A stretch of 64,000 bases of DNA from Erythrobacter sp. SDW2 (GCF_021431965.1 NZ_CP090370.1:806001-870000), one strand, 5' to 3'. Shown: positions 34,776-45,444, counted from the first letter of the stretch. Notes: generated from the letters alone by a model not told the origin. Made by a program: numbers and translations.

Positions 34776-35954
34776 CTAGTCTTCGACCTCGAAGCTGATC
34801 TCCGCATTGGCTTCGAGGCGTTTGACGAGGTCCTCGCCGAGGAACGCACCGGGCGTGCCGACGCCGCCCGCTGCCTTGCAGTCGAGCAAGGCCATGCCGG
34901 TCTCGGCCAGCATCCGGCTGGTCGAGCCGTAGCCGGGATCGTACTTGCCCTTGACGCCGAGGCGCAGTTCCTCATCCCCGTGCCCGGTCTTGCCGATGAA
35001 CAGCACGTCGTAAAAGCCGTCTTCGCGCTGCTGCCTGGTCGGGCCTTCGCCCGGCTTGGGCGGCTTGGCGCCGAAGGGGTTCTTGAGCATTTCGGTCACG
35101 GCGTTGGCCGCAGCCTTGCCCGCCTCGCCCGGACTGGTCAGCATCATCTCGTCGTATTTGAAGTTCTCGCCATAGGGGTGGCCGAGCAGGAAATTGGTGC
35201 GGTGGACGTTCTTGGTGTTGATCGTCGCCATGATGAAGGGCGCGGCCCATTTGCCGGTGTCTTCGTCGAATTCCGGGATCAGGCCTGTGGGCTGGTTCGG
35301 CCCTTCGAAGCCCGGCGTGAGGCCGAACGGGCTGGAGAGGATCGGGATCAGCTTGGGATTCTTGGCGACGGCCTTGACCGTGGCGGTGAGGCTGGCTGCG
35401 GTTCCGCCCGAAAAGGTCCCGGCCATGGCACGCACGCGGCCCTTCACGCGGCTGCACGGGCGGCCGAACTTTTCCTGCGAGGCCTTCTGCAGCATCAGCA
35501 CGCCCAAGTCGAAGGGGATCGAATCGAACCCGCTGGAGAAGCAGATGCGCGCGCCGCTGGTCTTGGCCGCTTCGTGATGCTGGTCGATCTTTTCGCGCAT
35601 CCAGCCCGGCTCGCCGCACAGGTCGGCATAGTCGGTGCCGGTGGCGACGCAGGCCGCGACCAGCTCGTCGCCATAGAGCTGGTACGGGCCCACTGTGGTC
35701 AGCACCACCCTGGTGCGCTTGCACATGGCGGTGAGGCTGTCGGGGTCCGAGGCGTCGGCGACCACCAGCGGGGTGGAGGTGGGCGCACCGATCTCGTCGC
35801 GCACTTCCTCCAGCTTGGAAAGACTGCGGCCGGCCATGGCCCACTTCGGCGCGTCCGCACGGTCGCCGTAGTGACGGACGAAATGCTCGGCCACCAGGCG
35901 CCCGGTGTAGCCGGTTGCACCATAGACGATGATATCGAATTCGCGGTCAGACAT
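34776..35954 (-). CDS. saccharopine dehydrogenase-family (trans-acting enoyl reductase-like) protein
   Basis: A 392 aa NAD(P)-binding protein beginning FDIIVYGATGYTGRLVAEH (Rossmann motif) and continuing TTVGPYQLYGDELVAACVATGTDYADLCGEPGW, the hallmark of the family that includes mycobacterial trans-acting enoyl reductases. The exact reaction is unknown; a lipid or polyketide reductase role is plausible. The ATG at 35954 follows AGGATGG. Upstream lies a palindromic repeat. Confidence 0.88.
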   Translation of the reverse strand: MSDREFDIIVYGATGYTGRLVAEHFVRHYGDRADAPKWAMAGRSLSKLEEVRDEIGAPTSTPLVVADASDPDSLTAMCKRTRVVLTTVGPYQLYGDELVAACVATGTDYADLCGEPGWMREKIDQHHEAAKTSGARICFSSGFDSIPFDLGVLMLQKASQEKFGRPCSRVKGRVRAMAGTFSGGTAASLTATVKAVAKNPKLIPILSSPFGLTPGFEGPNQPTGLIPEFDEDTGKWAAPFIMATINTKNVHRTNFLLGHPYGENFKYDEMMLTSPGEAGKAAANAVTEMLKNPFGAKPPKPGEGPTRQQREDGFYDVLFIGKTGHGDEELRLGVKGKYDPGYGSTSRMLAETGMALLDCKAAGGVGTPGAFLGEDLVKRLEANAEISFEVED

Positions 35955-35969
35955 AAGCCATCCTCTCTC

Positions 35970-36055
35970 CGTCACCCCCGCGAAAGCGGGGGTCCCGCTG
36001 TTCTTCAGGGATGCTCTCAAACCAAGCGGGACCCCGGATCAAGTCCGGGGTGACG
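35970..36055. repeat. 86 bp composite palindromic repeat
   Basis: Outer arms CGTCACCCC (35970-35978) and GGGGTGACG (36047-36055) are exact inverses. Inside are a CCCCCGC-GAAA-GCGGGGG hairpin, a CCCCGGA-TCAAG-TCCGGGG hairpin, and GGTCCCGC/GCGGGACC arms that pair with each other across the middle. It sits between divergent-free genes just upstream of the reductase start. Similar repeats are widespread in sphingomonad genomes as I recall; not verified here. Confidence 0.8.
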
Positions 36056-36102
36056 TGTTTGGTAATGGGTTTTCCCGCAGCGGGAGTCAAAGCGTTCCCA
36101 TG

Positions 36103-37290
36103 TCAGAACCGGAATTGCCGGCTGGCAAGGTCGTACATGATCTCTTCCGAGCCGCCGCCGATCGCCATCACCCGCACTTCGCGATAGATCCGCTCGACCC
36201 GCCCGCCGCGCATGAAGCTGGCGCCGCCCATGATCTGGCACGCCTCGCGGGCACAATATTCCATCGTGTGGGTCGCCTGCACCTTGAGCAGGGCGAAGTC
36301 GCCGGGGAAGGCGCAGCCGGTCTTCACCGTCCAGGCAGCATGGTCGATCATTGCCTGCGTCGCCTGGATCATCTGCAGCATGCGGGCGAGCTTGTGGCGG
36401 ATCGCCTGCCGCGTCACCAGCGGCCGCCCGAAGGTCTCGCGCTGGCGCGCCCAGTCGAGTGCGTCTTCGTAGCAGAGCCGCGAATAGGCCGCCGCCTGCT
36501 GTGCCATGCCGAGCCGCTCGCCGTTGAAATTGCGCATGATCCCGCCGAAGCCCTGGTTCTCGGGACCGATGAGGTTGCCCACCGGCACTTCGACCGCATC
36601 GAAGTGGATCGTCGCCGTGTCCGACGCATGCCAGCCCATCTTGGCCAGCGGGGTGCGGGTCACGCCGGGCCGGTCCATTTCGACCAGCAGCAGCGACACC
36701 CCGCCCATGCCTTCGCCCCCTGTGCGCACCGCCAGCGTGATGTAGTCGGCGCGCATCCCGCTGGTGATGTATGTCTTCTCGCCGGTAACGACATAATGGT
36801 CGCCGCGCCGCTCTGCTTTGGTGCGAAGCTGGGCCACGTCGGACCCACCGCCCGGCTCGGTGATGCCGAGGCAGATGATCTTCTCGCCGCTGAGCACTTG
36901 CGGAGCGATCCGCTGCTGCATTTCGGGGCTGCCCATGGCGATGATCGGCGGCAGGCCGATGCCATGGGTCAGCAGCGAGGCGGGGATGCCACCAGCACCC
37001 GGCCGGCACATTTCCTCCGACTGGACCAGCGAATGGAAGACGTCGAAGCCGCCCTCTTCGATCGTTCCGCTGCCGCCGAGATGCTCGGGATAGCCGAGGC
37101 CGATCACACCTGCCTCGGCGGCCCTGCGGTGCAACTCGCGTGGTAATTCGCCCGCCGCTTCCCATTCGGCGACATGCGGCATGATCTCGCGGGCGACGAA
37201 GCTCCGCACGCTCTGGCAAACCGCCTCGTGCGTTTCGTCGTAATGCGGCGAGCGGGCGCGCCATTGGTCGAACAGCGGGGTTTCAGCCAT
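36103..37290 (-). CDS. acyl-CoA dehydrogenase
   Basis: A 395 aa FAD-dependent acyl-CoA dehydrogenase. The substrate and flavin blocks ICLGITEPGGGSDVAQLRT and VTGEKTYITSGMRADYITLAVRT are present, followed by QRETFGRPLVTRQAIRHKLARM and the C-terminal QIMGGASFMRGGRVERIYREVRVMAIGGGSEEIM with the family's catalytic region. The chain-length preference is unclear. It overlaps the thioesterase gene by 8 bp, so both are one operon. Confidence 0.93.
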   Translation of the reverse strand: MAETPLFDQWRARSPHYDETHEAVCQSVRSFVAREIMPHVAEWEAAGELPRELHRRAAEAGVIGLGYPEHLGGSGTIEEGGFDVFHSLVQSEEMCRPGAGGIPASLLTHGIGLPPIIAMGSPEMQQRIAPQVLSGEKIICLGITEPGGGSDVAQLRTKAERRGDHYVVTGEKTYITSGMRADYITLAVRTGGEGMGGVSLLLVEMDRPGVTRTPLAKMGWHASDTATIHFDAVEVPVGNLIGPENQGFGGIMRNFNGERLGMAQQAAAYSRLCYEDALDWARQRETFGRPLVTRQAIRHKLARMLQMIQATQAMIDHAAWTVKTGCAFPGDFALLKVQATHTMEYCAREACQIMGGASFMRGGRVERIYREVRVMAIGGGSEEIMYDLASRQFRF

Positions 37291-38083
37291 CGATCGCTCC
37301 CATGGGTATGCGCGGCAGCACGCCCGACTGGCTCGAGATCGCCAGTAGCCGCCCGTCCTCGGCGTAGTGCCTCGCCGAGCCATGGACCACGCCGCGAGAG
37401 TAGGCCGCGAACTCGGTGACCGACAGCACCCAGCCTGGCTCGCAGCCCTGCACGAACCGCAACATAGCATCGAGGCTCGACGATCCCGGCCCGCGCGATC
37501 CGGGGTGGGCACCGAGGAAGAAGTCGGAGATGATTGCCAGCCATCCCGCATCCACGGCGAAGCCGGCGCGGCTACGGGTCCAGATCGCCTGCATGCCGCG
37601 CGCCGTGTCTTCGGCGGCGATGCGATAGTCCATCTGGTCGAGCAAGCCGCCCGGCGCGACCGGGTAGGTGTGGGCGCGCTCGGCGCTGGCATCCGGGCCG
37701 GGCACCTCGGGCATTGCGGCGAACAGCGTCTGTTCAGCTGGCTCGCGCGCGCCCAGCGCCGCACTGGCGCGATGGGTGGGGCGGCCGTTGACGCTGGCAT
37801 GGGCGGCGTATTGCGCCACTGCCCGCCCGCCGCCGCACTGCTTGCAAGCTATGTCGAGCTGTTCGGCGTGCTGGGTCGGGCTGAGGAATTGCACATGCGC
37901 GAATTGCAGCGGCAGTTCGCTGTCCAGTTCCATCGCATCGATCAGCGCGCCGAGCGCGACCCCGCCCATGATATGCGGCGCGCCTTCCGGCCCGACGGTG
38001 GCAGCAGGCATCACGGGCAAGAGGTAGCGTCCCTTTCCCTCCCCCGGCACACAGCGCCAGAACGGGATCTTCCAAGTGCTCAC
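37283..38083 (-). CDS. TesB-like acyl-CoA thioesterase (double hotdog)
   Basis: A 266 aa thioesterase-family protein with an N-terminal hotdog (HIMGGVALGALIDAMEL, LPLQFAHVQFLSPTQHAEQLDI) and a C-terminal half with the second hotdog (WLAIISDFFLGAHPGSRGPGSSSLDAMLRFVQG). It likely hydrolyses acyl-CoA intermediates alongside the dehydrogenase whose start it overlaps. The start is a GTG at 38083; no ATG fits better. Confidence 0.8.
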   Translation of the reverse strand: MSTWKIPFWRCVPGEGKGRYLLPVMPAATVGPEGAPHIMGGVALGALIDAMELDSELPLQFAHVQFLSPTQHAEQLDIACKQCGGGRAVAQYAAHASVNGRPTHRASAALGAREPAEQTLFAAMPEVPGPDASAERAHTYPVAPGGLLDQMDYRIAAEDTARGMQAIWTRSRAGFAVDAGWLAIISDFFLGAHPGSRGPGSSSLDAMLRFVQGCEPGWVLSVTEFAAYSRGVVHGSARHYAEDGRLLAISSQSGVLPRIPMGAIDG

Positions 38084-38094
38084 TACCCCGGTGC

Positions 38095-38649
38095 CTAAAG
38101 CCTGGGGAGCGTAACGCCGCGCTGACCCATGTACTTGCCCGCGCGGTCGGCATAGGTGACTTCGGGCCGTTCGTTGCCTTGCAGGAACAGGAACTGGCAC
38201 GCGCCTTCGTTGGCGTAGATCTTGGCCGGTAGCGGCGTGGTGTTGCTGAACTCCAGCGTCACATGGCCTTCCCAGCCCGGCTCGAGCGGGGTGACATTGA
38301 CGATGATCCCGCAGCGGGCATAGGTGCTCTTGCCCAGACAGATTACCAGTACATCCTCGGGGATGCGGAAGTATTCCACCGTCCGCGCCAGCGCGAAGCT
38401 GTTGGGGGGGATGATGCAGACATCGGTCTCGCGGTCGACGAAGCTGTTGCTGGCGAAATCCTTGGGATCGACCACCGCGCTGTCGACATTGGTGAAGATC
38501 TTGAACTCGGGCGCCACCCGCGCGTCATAGCCGAAGCTGGACAGCCCGTAGGAAATGCACCCCTCGCGCCGCTGCGCCTCGACGAAGGGCTCGATCATCC
38601 CTTCGTTCAGCGCCTTGTCGCGAATCCATTTGTCGGAGAGGATAGCCAT
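38095..38649 (-). CDS. dcd: dCTP deaminase
   Basis: Dcd deaminates dCTP to dUTP, the main dUMP source for thymidylate in many proteobacteria. The motifs [43 protein letters not shown] (with the catalytic glutamate) and the terminal [10 protein letters not shown] are all present. The length is 184 aa. The ATG at 38649 is the start; no strong Shine-Dalgarno is seen, but the N-terminus MAILSDKWI matches the family. Confidence 0.95.
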   Translation of the reverse strand: MAILSDKWIRDKALNEGMIEPFVEAQRREGCISYGLSSFGYDARVAPEFKIFTNVDSAVVDPKDFASNSFVDRETDVCIIPPNSFALARTVEYFRIPEDVLVICLGKSTYARCGIIVNVTPLEPGWEGHVTLEFSNTTPLPAKIYANEGACQFLFLQGNERPEVTYADRAGKYMGQRGVTLPRL

Positions 38650-38705
38650 GGCGGCACGATTCCCGAGTGTCGCGTGTGCGGCAAGCGCGCGGGGGAAATA
38701 TCCCC

Positions 38706-39233
38706 CTATTTGATTTGCTTCGCCCCCAGGCTCGGATTGAGCCCGGTCACATGGTTGAGCCACTTCTTGGGCCGTCGCAGCATGTCCTTGGGATAGCTGA
38801 CCTTGAGCCCGACCAGCTCCGCCATCTTGCCGACGAAATGGATGCAGTTGCGTGTTTCGAGGTCGTAATACTTGCCCGGCGCATCGCGCCAGGCGGCGAC
38901 CTCCTGCTTGATCCGGATATATTGCGCGTCGCTGATGGTCACGGTGAAGTGGCGGTTGGTCTTGGGGATGGTCTTGGGTTTCTCCGAGATCACCGTGTGT
39001 CGCACCGGGCCGTTGAGGATCGCGGGCGTGGTCTTGAGCGCGGAAAAGCCGTAGTTTTCGTTGACCGCAGTTCCATTGGCGAGCGTCCCTTCGAGCACGA
39101 TGAAGGCGTGGGGATAGCGCCCGAACAGCACCGATCCGTCGAAGGAATGGAAGTGCATTTTCACTTCTGCCATGGCCGCAGGCGACCAGGCGAGCGCAAG
39201 AAAGGCGACGAGAAGCTTGAGATAACGGCCCAT
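38706..39233 (-). CDS. secreted protein of unknown function
   Basis: A 175 aa protein with a Sec signal peptide ([22 protein letters not shown], cut before EVKM). The mature part has a HSFDGSV strand and the block [21 protein letters not shown], a Cys-His context that resembles papain-like folds, but I cannot name a family. Probably periplasmic. It is followed by dcd on the same strand with a 56 bp gap. Confidence 0.7.
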   Translation of the reverse strand: MGRYLKLLVAFLALAWSPAAMAEVKMHFHSFDGSVLFGRYPHAFIVLEGTLANGTAVNENYGFSALKTTPAILNGPVRHTVISEKPKTIPKTNRHFTVTISDAQYIRIKQEVAAWRDAPGKYYDLETRNCIHFVGKMAELVGLKVSYPKDMLRRPKKWLNHVTGLNPSLGAKQIK

Positions 39234-39290
39234 GGGTGGGCGTTCTAACGGGGGAATCGGAGGAAGGTAACCCCCGATTCCCGTGTCTTG

Positions 39291-42200
39291 CTATCCTGCA
39301 AGCAGCGTCGCGTTGCCGCCTGCCGCTGTCGTGTCGATGCACACCACCCGCTCGGTGGCGAAACGGGCGACATAGTGCGGGCCGCCGGCCTTGGGCCCGG
39401 TGCCCGACAGGCCCTCGCCGCCGAACGGCTGGCTTTCCACCACCGCCCCGATCTGGTTGCGGTTGACATAGAAATTGCCGACCCGCGCCCGCGCCTCGAC
39501 GAAGCGGCGGGTCGCCTCGATCCGGCTGTGCAGGCCCAGCGTCAGGCCGTAGCCGGTGGCGTTGATGTCCTCGATCACCTGCTCCAGCTGGTCGGCGCGG
39601 AAGCGCGCGACGTGGAGGATCGGACCGAAGTTCTCGCGCCTTAAGTCGAGGATCGAGCCGATTTCCATGATCGTCGGGGCGACGAAGCAGCCGTGCGCCG
39701 CGCTGCGCGGCAGCTTGCGCCGCCACAGCGTGTGCCCGGCCTTCTTGCGCCGGGCGACATGGCGTTCGAGCGCGGCGCGCGCGTCGGGATCGATCACCGG
39801 GCCGACATCGGTCCTGAATTCCGCCGGATCGCCGATCTCCAGCGCTTCGAACGCGCCGCGGATCATCTCCAGCATGCCGTCGTAGACGTCGTCCTGGATA
39901 TAGAGCATGCGCTGTGCCGAACAGCGCTGCCCCGCGCTCTGGAAGGCGCTGGCGACGACATCGCGCGCGACCTGTTCGGGCAGGGCCGAGCTGTCGACGA
40001 TCATCGCATTCTGCCCGCCGGTTTCGGCAATGAAGGTCGCGATCGGCCCTTCGCGCGCCGCGAGTGTGCGGTTGATGGCGCGCGCCGTCTCGGTCGAGCC
40101 GGTAAAGGCGACCCCGGCAAGGCGCGGGTCCGAGGTGATCATCTGGCCGACGTCGCCGGCGCCGGGGAGAAGCTGGAACACTTCCTCGGGGATGCCTGCG
40201 TCGTGACACAGCTTCACGGCCAGCGCAGCGATCAGCGGGGTCTGCTCGGCCGGCTTGGCGACCACCGTATTGCCGGCGGCGATGGCGGCAGCGGCCGGCC
40301 CGATGAAGATCGCCAGCGGGAAATTCCACGGGCTGATCGTGGCGAAGACGCCGCGGCCCGCCAGATGCAGCCGGTTCTCCTCACCGGTCGGGCCGGGCAG
40401 GATGGTGGGGGCGACGAACTGGCGGCGCGCCTCGACCGCGTAGTAGCGCAGGAAATCCACCGCCTCGCGCACTTCGAGTACGCCGTCGAGCACGGTCTTG
40501 CCTGCCTCGCGGCGGCACAGGCTGAGGAATTCGTCGGTGTGCGCTTCGAACAGGTCGGCGGCTTCCTCGAGCAGCAGCGCGCGCTTCTCGCCGCCCAGCG
40601 CATTCCAGCCCGGCTGGATGCGTTCGGCACGGGTGATCGCGTCGCGCACCTCCTCCTCGGTCGAATCGCGCCGGGTACCGACTTCGTGGCCCAAGTCCTG
40701 CGGGGCGTTGATCGGGGCTTCCTCGCCCGCCTGCGCGGCCGGGAACGTCGGCCCGGCGTACCAGTGCCGCTCCTCCAGCGCCTCGAGCCGGGCGAGCAGC
40801 GGTTCGCGCACCAGCGGGTCGGCGAGGTCGACGCCGGCACTGTTCTTGCGGCCGGGGAAGATGTCTGCGGGCAGGGCGATGTCAGGGTTGCGGCGCGGCT
40901 CCAGCGCAGCGAGTTCCGCCACCGGATCGCCGGCCAGCTCGACCGCGGGCACTTCGGCATCGGCCATGCGGTTGACGAAGCTGCTGTTGGCGCCGTTCTC
41001 CAGCAGGCGGCGGACGAGATAGGCCAGCAGGTCCTTGTGCACGCCGACGGGCGCATAGATGCGCACGCGCGTCTTGCGGTTGCCTTCGCTGGCAGCGAGC
41101 GCCTCGTACAGTTCCTCGCCCATGCCATGCAGGCGCTGGAACTCGAAATCGGGACCTTGTTGGCCAACCGCTTCGCTGTTCGAGGCCATGGTGCCGGCCA
41201 GCGCCTTGATCGCCCCCACCGTATAGGCATTGTGCGTGGCAAAAGCCGGATAGATGGAATTCTGCGCCTCGAGCAGCTTGGCCGCGCAGGCGAGATAGCT
41301 GACATCGGTCGCGACCTTGCGGGTGAAGACCGGGAAATCCTTGTAACCGCCGACCTGGCTCAGCTTGATCTCGCTGTCCCAGTACGCGCCCTTGACCAGC
41401 CGCACCATCAGGCGGCGATTTTGGCGGCGGGCCAGCTTGATGACCCAGTCGCACAGCGGGGCGGCGCGCTTCTGGTAGGCCTGGATGACGATACCGAAGC
41501 CTTCCCAATTGCTCCCATCATCTTTGGCGAACAGCGCGTCATCGGCCACCAGTTGCTCGATGATGTCGAGCGAGATTTCCAGCCGCTCGGCCTCCTCGGC
41601 GTCGATGTTGAAATGCATGTTGGCGGCGCGGGCCTGCATGGCGAGATCGCGCAGCATCGGCACCAGCGCGGCGACTGCCGCCTCCTGGTGGAACACGTCG
41701 TATTTGGGATAGAGCGCCGAGAGCTTGACCGAAATGCCCGGGCTCGAGAGCATCGAGCCGTCGCTTTCCCGGGCCAGCCGGGCAATCGCGGCGGCGTAGG
41801 ACTGGCGATAGCGTTCGGCATCGGCGAAGGTCATCGCCGCCTCGCCCAGCATGTCGAAGCTGTGGGTCAGCCCCTTGGCCCGCTCCGGCCGGGCGCGCTT
41901 CAATGCCTCGTCGATGGTGCGGCCATAGACGAACTGCCCGCCGAGAATCTTCATCGCCTGCAGCGTGGCCTTGCGGATCACCGGCTCGCCGAGCCGGTTG
42001 ATGGTGCGCTTGAGCGTCTTGCCCATGCCGCGCTGGTGCTGCTCGGGTCGCTCCAGCACTTCGCCGGTCAGCATCAGCGAGAAGGTCGCCGCATTGACGA
42101 AGGTCGAGCTGCTCTCGCCCAGATGCTCGCCCCAGTCGATATCGCCCAGCTTGTCGCGGATCAGCGCGTCGGCGGTGGCGTGGTCGGGCACGCGCAGCAG

Positions 42201-42461
42201 CGCTTCGGCGAGGCACATCAGCGCGATGCCTTCCTCGGTCGCGAGGCCATAGGTGTGGAGGAAGGCGTCGATCCCGCTCGCCTTGCGGCTGCGCGCGTCC
42301 TCGATCAGGCGGACGGCCAGCGCTTGCGCCGCGCCATGCACGCTTTGCGCGGGGGCCGCTTGTTTCAGCCGTTCGGCAACGCAGGCCTCCTCTTCCATAC
42401 GATAGGCCTGGCGCAGGGCGGTGCGGTCGAGCGGGGTGAATTCTGGCATGGTTGTGGTCAT
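39291..42461 (-). CDS. putA: bifunctional proline dehydrogenase/1-pyrroline-5-carboxylate dehydrogenase
   Basis: PutA oxidises proline to glutamate in two steps. The N-terminal FAD-dependent proline dehydrogenase barrel has [27 protein letters not shown] and [17 protein letters not shown]. The C-terminal NAD-dependent dehydrogenase has [24 protein letters not shown] (catalytic Glu) and [10 protein letters not shown] (catalytic Cys). At 1056 aa it lacks the N-terminal ribbon-helix-helix DNA-binding domain of E. coli PutA, so it is an enzyme only. Starts at 42461 or 42449 are both possible. Confidence 0.95.
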   Translation of the reverse strand: MTTTMPEFTPLDRTALRQAYRMEEEACVAERLKQAAPAQSVHGAAQALAVRLIEDARSRKASGIDAFLHTYGLATEEGIALMCLAEALLRVPDHATADALIRDKLGDIDWGEHLGESSSTFVNAATFSLMLTGEVLERPEQHQRGMGKTLKRTINRLGEPVIRKATLQAMKILGGQFVYGRTIDEALKRARPERAKGLTHSFDMLGEAAMTFADAERYRQSYAAAIARLARESDGSMLSSPGISVKLSALYPKYDVFHQEAAVAALVPMLRDLAMQARAANMHFNIDAEEAERLEISLDIIEQLVADDALFAKDDGSNWEGFGIVIQAYQKRAAPLCDWVIKLARRQNRRLMVRLVKGAYWDSEIKLSQVGGYKDFPVFTRKVATDVSYLACAAKLLEAQNSIYPAFATHNAYTVGAIKALAGTMASNSEAVGQQGPDFEFQRLHGMGEELYEALAASEGNRKTRVRIYAPVGVHKDLLAYLVRRLLENGANSSFVNRMADAEVPAVELAGDPVAELAALEPRRNPDIALPADIFPGRKNSAGVDLADPLVREPLLARLEALEERHWYAGPTFPAAQAGEEAPINAPQDLGHEVGTRRDSTEEEVRDAITRAERIQPGWNALGGEKRALLLEEAADLFEAHTDEFLSLCRREAGKTVLDGVLEVREAVDFLRYYAVEARRQFVAPTILPGPTGEENRLHLAGRGVFATISPWNFPLAIFIGPAAAAIAAGNTVVAKPAEQTPLIAALAVKLCHDAGIPEEVFQLLPGAGDVGQMITSDPRLAGVAFTGSTETARAINRTLAAREGPIATFIAETGGQNAMIVDSSALPEQVARDVVASAFQSAGQRCSAQRMLYIQDDVYDGMLEMIRGAFEALEIGDPAEFRTDVGPVIDPDARAALERHVARRKKAGHTLWRRKLPRSAAHGCFVAPTIMEIGSILDLRRENFGPILHVARFRADQLEQVIEDINATGYGLTLGLHSRIEATRRFVEARARVGNFYVNRNQIGAVVESQPFGGEGLSGTGPKAGGPHYVARFATERVVCIDTTAAGGNATLLAG

Positions 42462-42633
42462 CTCTCGGTGTGGCGAGTCACGGATATTGGCCGCCCGTGG
42501 ACCCGAAAACAGGCGCGATCAAGGGGCCTCGCATTGGTGCAAAGGAGCCGCTATCGCTGCCGCAACAAATGAACATGCGCGGGGGAAAGAACGCGATGGA
42601 TATTGCGAAGCCCGGACCGGACGGCGAGGCCTG

Positions 42634-43425
42634 ATGGCGCAGCTGGCGGGGACGCATTTCTGCACCGCGCACGAGGTGCTGCGCGATGGGTCGGTCGCGC
42701 TGGCCTGTTCGGACGATGTCGCGGCATGGCCCTGGCTGGCGCTCGACCCGCACCATCCGATCGTGGTGCAGACGATAAACTTTTGGGCCTCGGTCGAGGC
42801 GGGACTGGCCAAGCGAAACTGGGCCGATGGCCAGTGGACCGCGCTGACCGAGATGGAATGGCAGTGCGGCGCGCCCGGCTGCGGCCATGCGCATCATGGC
42901 CTGGCGGATTATTACGAGGATGGGGGCAAGCAGCGCTTTCGCATCACCCTTTTCGATAAGGCCGGACGGCTGGTTTATCGCATGAGCGGCGCGGGCGTGG
43001 TCTTCCGCACCCGCAACTTTGAAGGCTGGCGAGCGGAGGCGAAAGCAGCGGCGGGCAGGGAGCCCGCGTCCTTCGTGTTCGCAGCAGACCAAGCCATCCA
43101 CGCACCTGTGGCAGGCGGCAGTTTCCTTAACGCCGATGATCCGGGGCTCGCGCTGGTTACGCCCGAAAATGGCCTCCCGCCCGGCCACCCATATATGAGT
43201 GGCTCCGGCGACCACGTGAACGCGACCCACCTGGCCGAAGCGGTGCGGCAATTTGCCGCACTGGCGCTGGGCAAGCGCGCGACCCTGCCGAGCGGCGGGG
43301 AGATGCATTTCCGGCGTTATGTCGAGCTTGGCGTGCCGTTCGAGATTGCGGTGAGTGAGGGTGAGGCCTTCATTCTGTCGCAAAACCACAAGCCTTGTTG
43401 CCTGGTACGCTTCGACTACGCCTGA
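42634..43425 (+). CDS. conserved protein of unknown function, hotdog-like
   Basis: A 263 aa protein starting at the ATG at 42634, which overlaps the stop of a short upstream frame (TGATG). It has no signal peptide. The C-terminal half SGSGDHVNATHLAEAVRQFAALALG, GGEMHFRRYVELGVPFEI resembles hotdog-fold binding segments, and the N-terminal half has a Cys/His cluster (WQCGAPGCGHAHHG) that could bind a metal. No family can be named. It diverges from putA and converges on the helicase. Confidence 0.6.
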   Translation: MAQLAGTHFCTAHEVLRDGSVALACSDDVAAWPWLALDPHHPIVVQTINFWASVEAGLAKRNWADGQWTALTEMEWQCGAPGCGHAHHGLADYYEDGGKQRFRITLFDKAGRLVYRMSGAGVVFRTRNFEGWRAEAKAAAGREPASFVFAADQAIHAPVAGGSFLNADDPGLALVTPENGLPPGHPYMSGSGDHVNATHLAEAVRQFAALALGKRATLPSGGEMHFRRYVELGVPFEIAVSEGEAFILSQNHKPCCLVRFDYA

Positions 43426-43431
43426 CGCTAC

Positions 43432-45255
43432 TTACCGACTCTTCGGCTTTCCCTTGAATGGCGGCTTGCCGCCCCCGGGACCCTTGCGATGGGGCTTGGG
43501 CTTTACCCGCGGACGCTCGCCGCCTGGGCCTCGTTCCGTCCCGCCCGGACCACGCGCATTGTCGCGGCGTTGCGGCGGACCCCTTCTGTCATCACGGCGA
43601 CCATCGCGTGGCTCTTCACGCCTGTTGTCGCGTGCGGCATCGCGTGGGGCTTCGTTGGAGGGCTCGATCAGGATCTTCTCCTGATCGTCTTCGCTTCCGG
43701 CGGTGCGCTCGACGGCGGCAGCGAATTTGCCCGCAACGGTTCGCGGTATCTGGAAGAAGGTCTCGTTGGCGGCGATGCGGATCGCGCCGATTTCGTTGCG
43801 GGTGATGTGCCCGCGGCGGCACAGCAGCGGCAGGATCCAGCGCGGATCGGCGTTGCGGCGGCGGCCGATGTCCATCCGGAACCAGACCGTGTCCTCGAAA
43901 CCGGGGCGATGGCGCTCTTGCTGCGCGGCGCGGCGAGCTTCCGGCGTGTTGGCGAGCAGGTCTTCCGGCTCAGGCAGCTTGGCCCGGTGCGACGCCACCA
44001 GCATGGCGGCAATGTCCTCGGGGCTCTTCTCGGCGAGCAACCGCTCGGCCAGCTCGCGGTCACCTTCGTCGATCTCGACCGGCTGGAGCAGCACGTCGAG
44101 CAGCCGCTCGCGGTCCCTGGCCTTGATCGACTCGCGGTCGGGCGCGTCGGTCCATTCGGCCTCGATCTTCGCCCGGCGCAGCATCTCCTCGACCCGGCGG
44201 CGGCGCGAGAACGGGACGATCAGCACGGCGGTGCCCTTCTTGCCCGCACGACCGGTGCGGCCCGACCGGTGCTGCAGGGTCTCCGCATCGCGCGGGATCT
44301 CGACATGGACCACGAGGCTCAGCGTCGGCAGGTCGATCCCGCGTGCGGCAACGTCGGTCGCTACGCAGACCCGGGCACGGCGATCACGCAGCGCTTGCAG
44401 CGCCTGGTTGCGTTCCTGCTGCGAATGCTCGCCAGACAGGGCCACGACGGCGAAGCCGCGCTCCTGCAAGGTGGCGTGCAAGTGACGGACATTGTCGCGC
44501 GTGGCGCAGAACAGGATTGCCGTCTCGGCCTCGTGGTAGCGCAGAAGATTGACCACCGCGTTCTCGATCTCGGGCGGGGAGACAGTCACCGCCTGATAGG
44601 CGATGTCGCCATGCCCGCGCTGGTCGCCCAGCGTCGCGATCCGCAGCGCGTCGCGCTGGTACCGCCGCGCCAGCGCTTCGATCGGCTTGGGCATGGTGGC
44701 AGAGAACAGCAGCGTGCGGCGGCTGTCGGGCGTTGCGTCGAGGATTTCCTCGAGCTCCTCGCGAAAGCCCATGTCGAGCATCTCGTCGGCTTCGTCGAGC
44801 ACCACGGCGGCGAGCGCCGACAGGTCGAGCGCCCCGCGCTCCAGATGGTCGCGCAGGCGCCCTGGTGTGCCTACCACGATGGTTGCCCCGCCGCGGAGCA
44901 CCTGGCGCTCCTTGGTCGGGTTCATGCCGCCGACGCAGGTGGCGATGCGCGCGCCTGCGGCCTGGTAGAGCCAGGCAAGCTCGCGGCTGACCTGCAAGGC
45001 CAGTTCGCGCGTGGGGGCGATGACCAGCGCCAGCGGCCCGGCGGCGAAGCGCAGCTTGCCGGCTTCGTCGAGCAGCTCGCTCGCCATGGCGAGTCCGAAG
45101 GCGACGGTCTTGCCGGACCCGGTCTGGGCCGAGACGACCAGATCTCGCCCCGCCGCTTCGGGTTCGAGCACGGCGGCCTGCACCGGCGTGGCCTCGGCAT
45201 AGCCACGCTGCGCCAGCGCGTCGCGCAGGCTGGCAGGAAGATTGGTGAAAATCAT
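43432..45255 (-). CDS. DEAD-box RNA helicase with DbpA-type RNA-binding domain
   Basis: A 607 aa ATP-dependent RNA helicase. Motifs in order: Q-motif region TPVQAAVL, Walker A AQTGSGKT, DEAD (VLDEADEML), SAT (LLFSATMPK), then ATDVAARGIDLP and HRSGRTGRAGKKG. A DbpA-like RNA-binding domain follows (FRMDIGRRRNADPRWILPLLCRRGHITRNEIGAIRI), then a disordered Arg/Gly/Pro-rich tail ending KGKPKSR. It probably works in ribosome assembly. The ATG at 45255 is the likely start. Confidence 0.92.
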   Translation of the reverse strand: MIFTNLPASLRDALAQRGYAEATPVQAAVLEPEAAGRDLVVSAQTGSGKTVAFGLAMASELLDEAGKLRFAAGPLALVIAPTRELALQVSRELAWLYQAAGARIATCVGGMNPTKERQVLRGGATIVVGTPGRLRDHLERGALDLSALAAVVLDEADEMLDMGFREELEEILDATPDSRRTLLFSATMPKPIEALARRYQRDALRIATLGDQRGHGDIAYQAVTVSPPEIENAVVNLLRYHEAETAILFCATRDNVRHLHATLQERGFAVVALSGEHSQQERNQALQALRDRRARVCVATDVAARGIDLPTLSLVVHVEIPRDAETLQHRSGRTGRAGKKGTAVLIVPFSRRRRVEEMLRRAKIEAEWTDAPDRESIKARDRERLLDVLLQPVEIDEGDRELAERLLAEKSPEDIAAMLVASHRAKLPEPEDLLANTPEARRAAQQERHRPGFEDTVWFRMDIGRRRNADPRWILPLLCRRGHITRNEIGAIRIAANETFFQIPRTVAGKFAAAVERTAGSEDDQEKILIEPSNEAPRDAARDNRREEPRDGRRDDRRGPPQRRDNARGPGGTERGPGGERPRVKPKPHRKGPGGGKPPFKGKPKSR

Positions 45256-45357
45256 GATCGGATCTCGCAAGGGTCAGCCGCGGCGCAGCCAAGACGTCAG
45301 GTGCAGCGACGCGGCGGTGGGGTGCCCGCAGGCAAGTCCGACACTGTCGAAAAAATT

Positions 45358-45444
45358 TGGTGCGGTCGAGAAGACTCGAACTTCCACGGGCTTTCGCCCA
45401 CAACGACCTCAACGTTGCGCGTCTACCAGTTCCGCCACGACCGC
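45358..45444 (-). tRNA. tRNA-Leu (anticodon GAG)
   Basis: An 87 nt tRNA on the minus strand with CCA encoded. The acceptor GCGGTCG/CGACCGC pairs fully, the anticodon stem CAACG/CGTTG encloses TTGAGGT (anticodon GAG at plus-strand 45408-45410), and the long variable arm GGGCGAAAGCCC is as expected for a class II tRNA. The T-loop is GTTCGAGTC. Confidence 0.97.

Noticed and set aside
39693-42572. 959-codon plus-strand open frame over putA
   Set aside because: PutA motifs on the minus strand are complete; the opposite frame is stop-free only because of GC bias and its product is Arg/Gly/His-rich without domains.
42452-42634. 60-codon frame ending on the start of the hotdog-like gene
   Set aside because: The TGATG overlap hints at coupling, but the upper part opposes the putA start and the translation has no recognisable pattern; at most the last dozen codons could be a leader.
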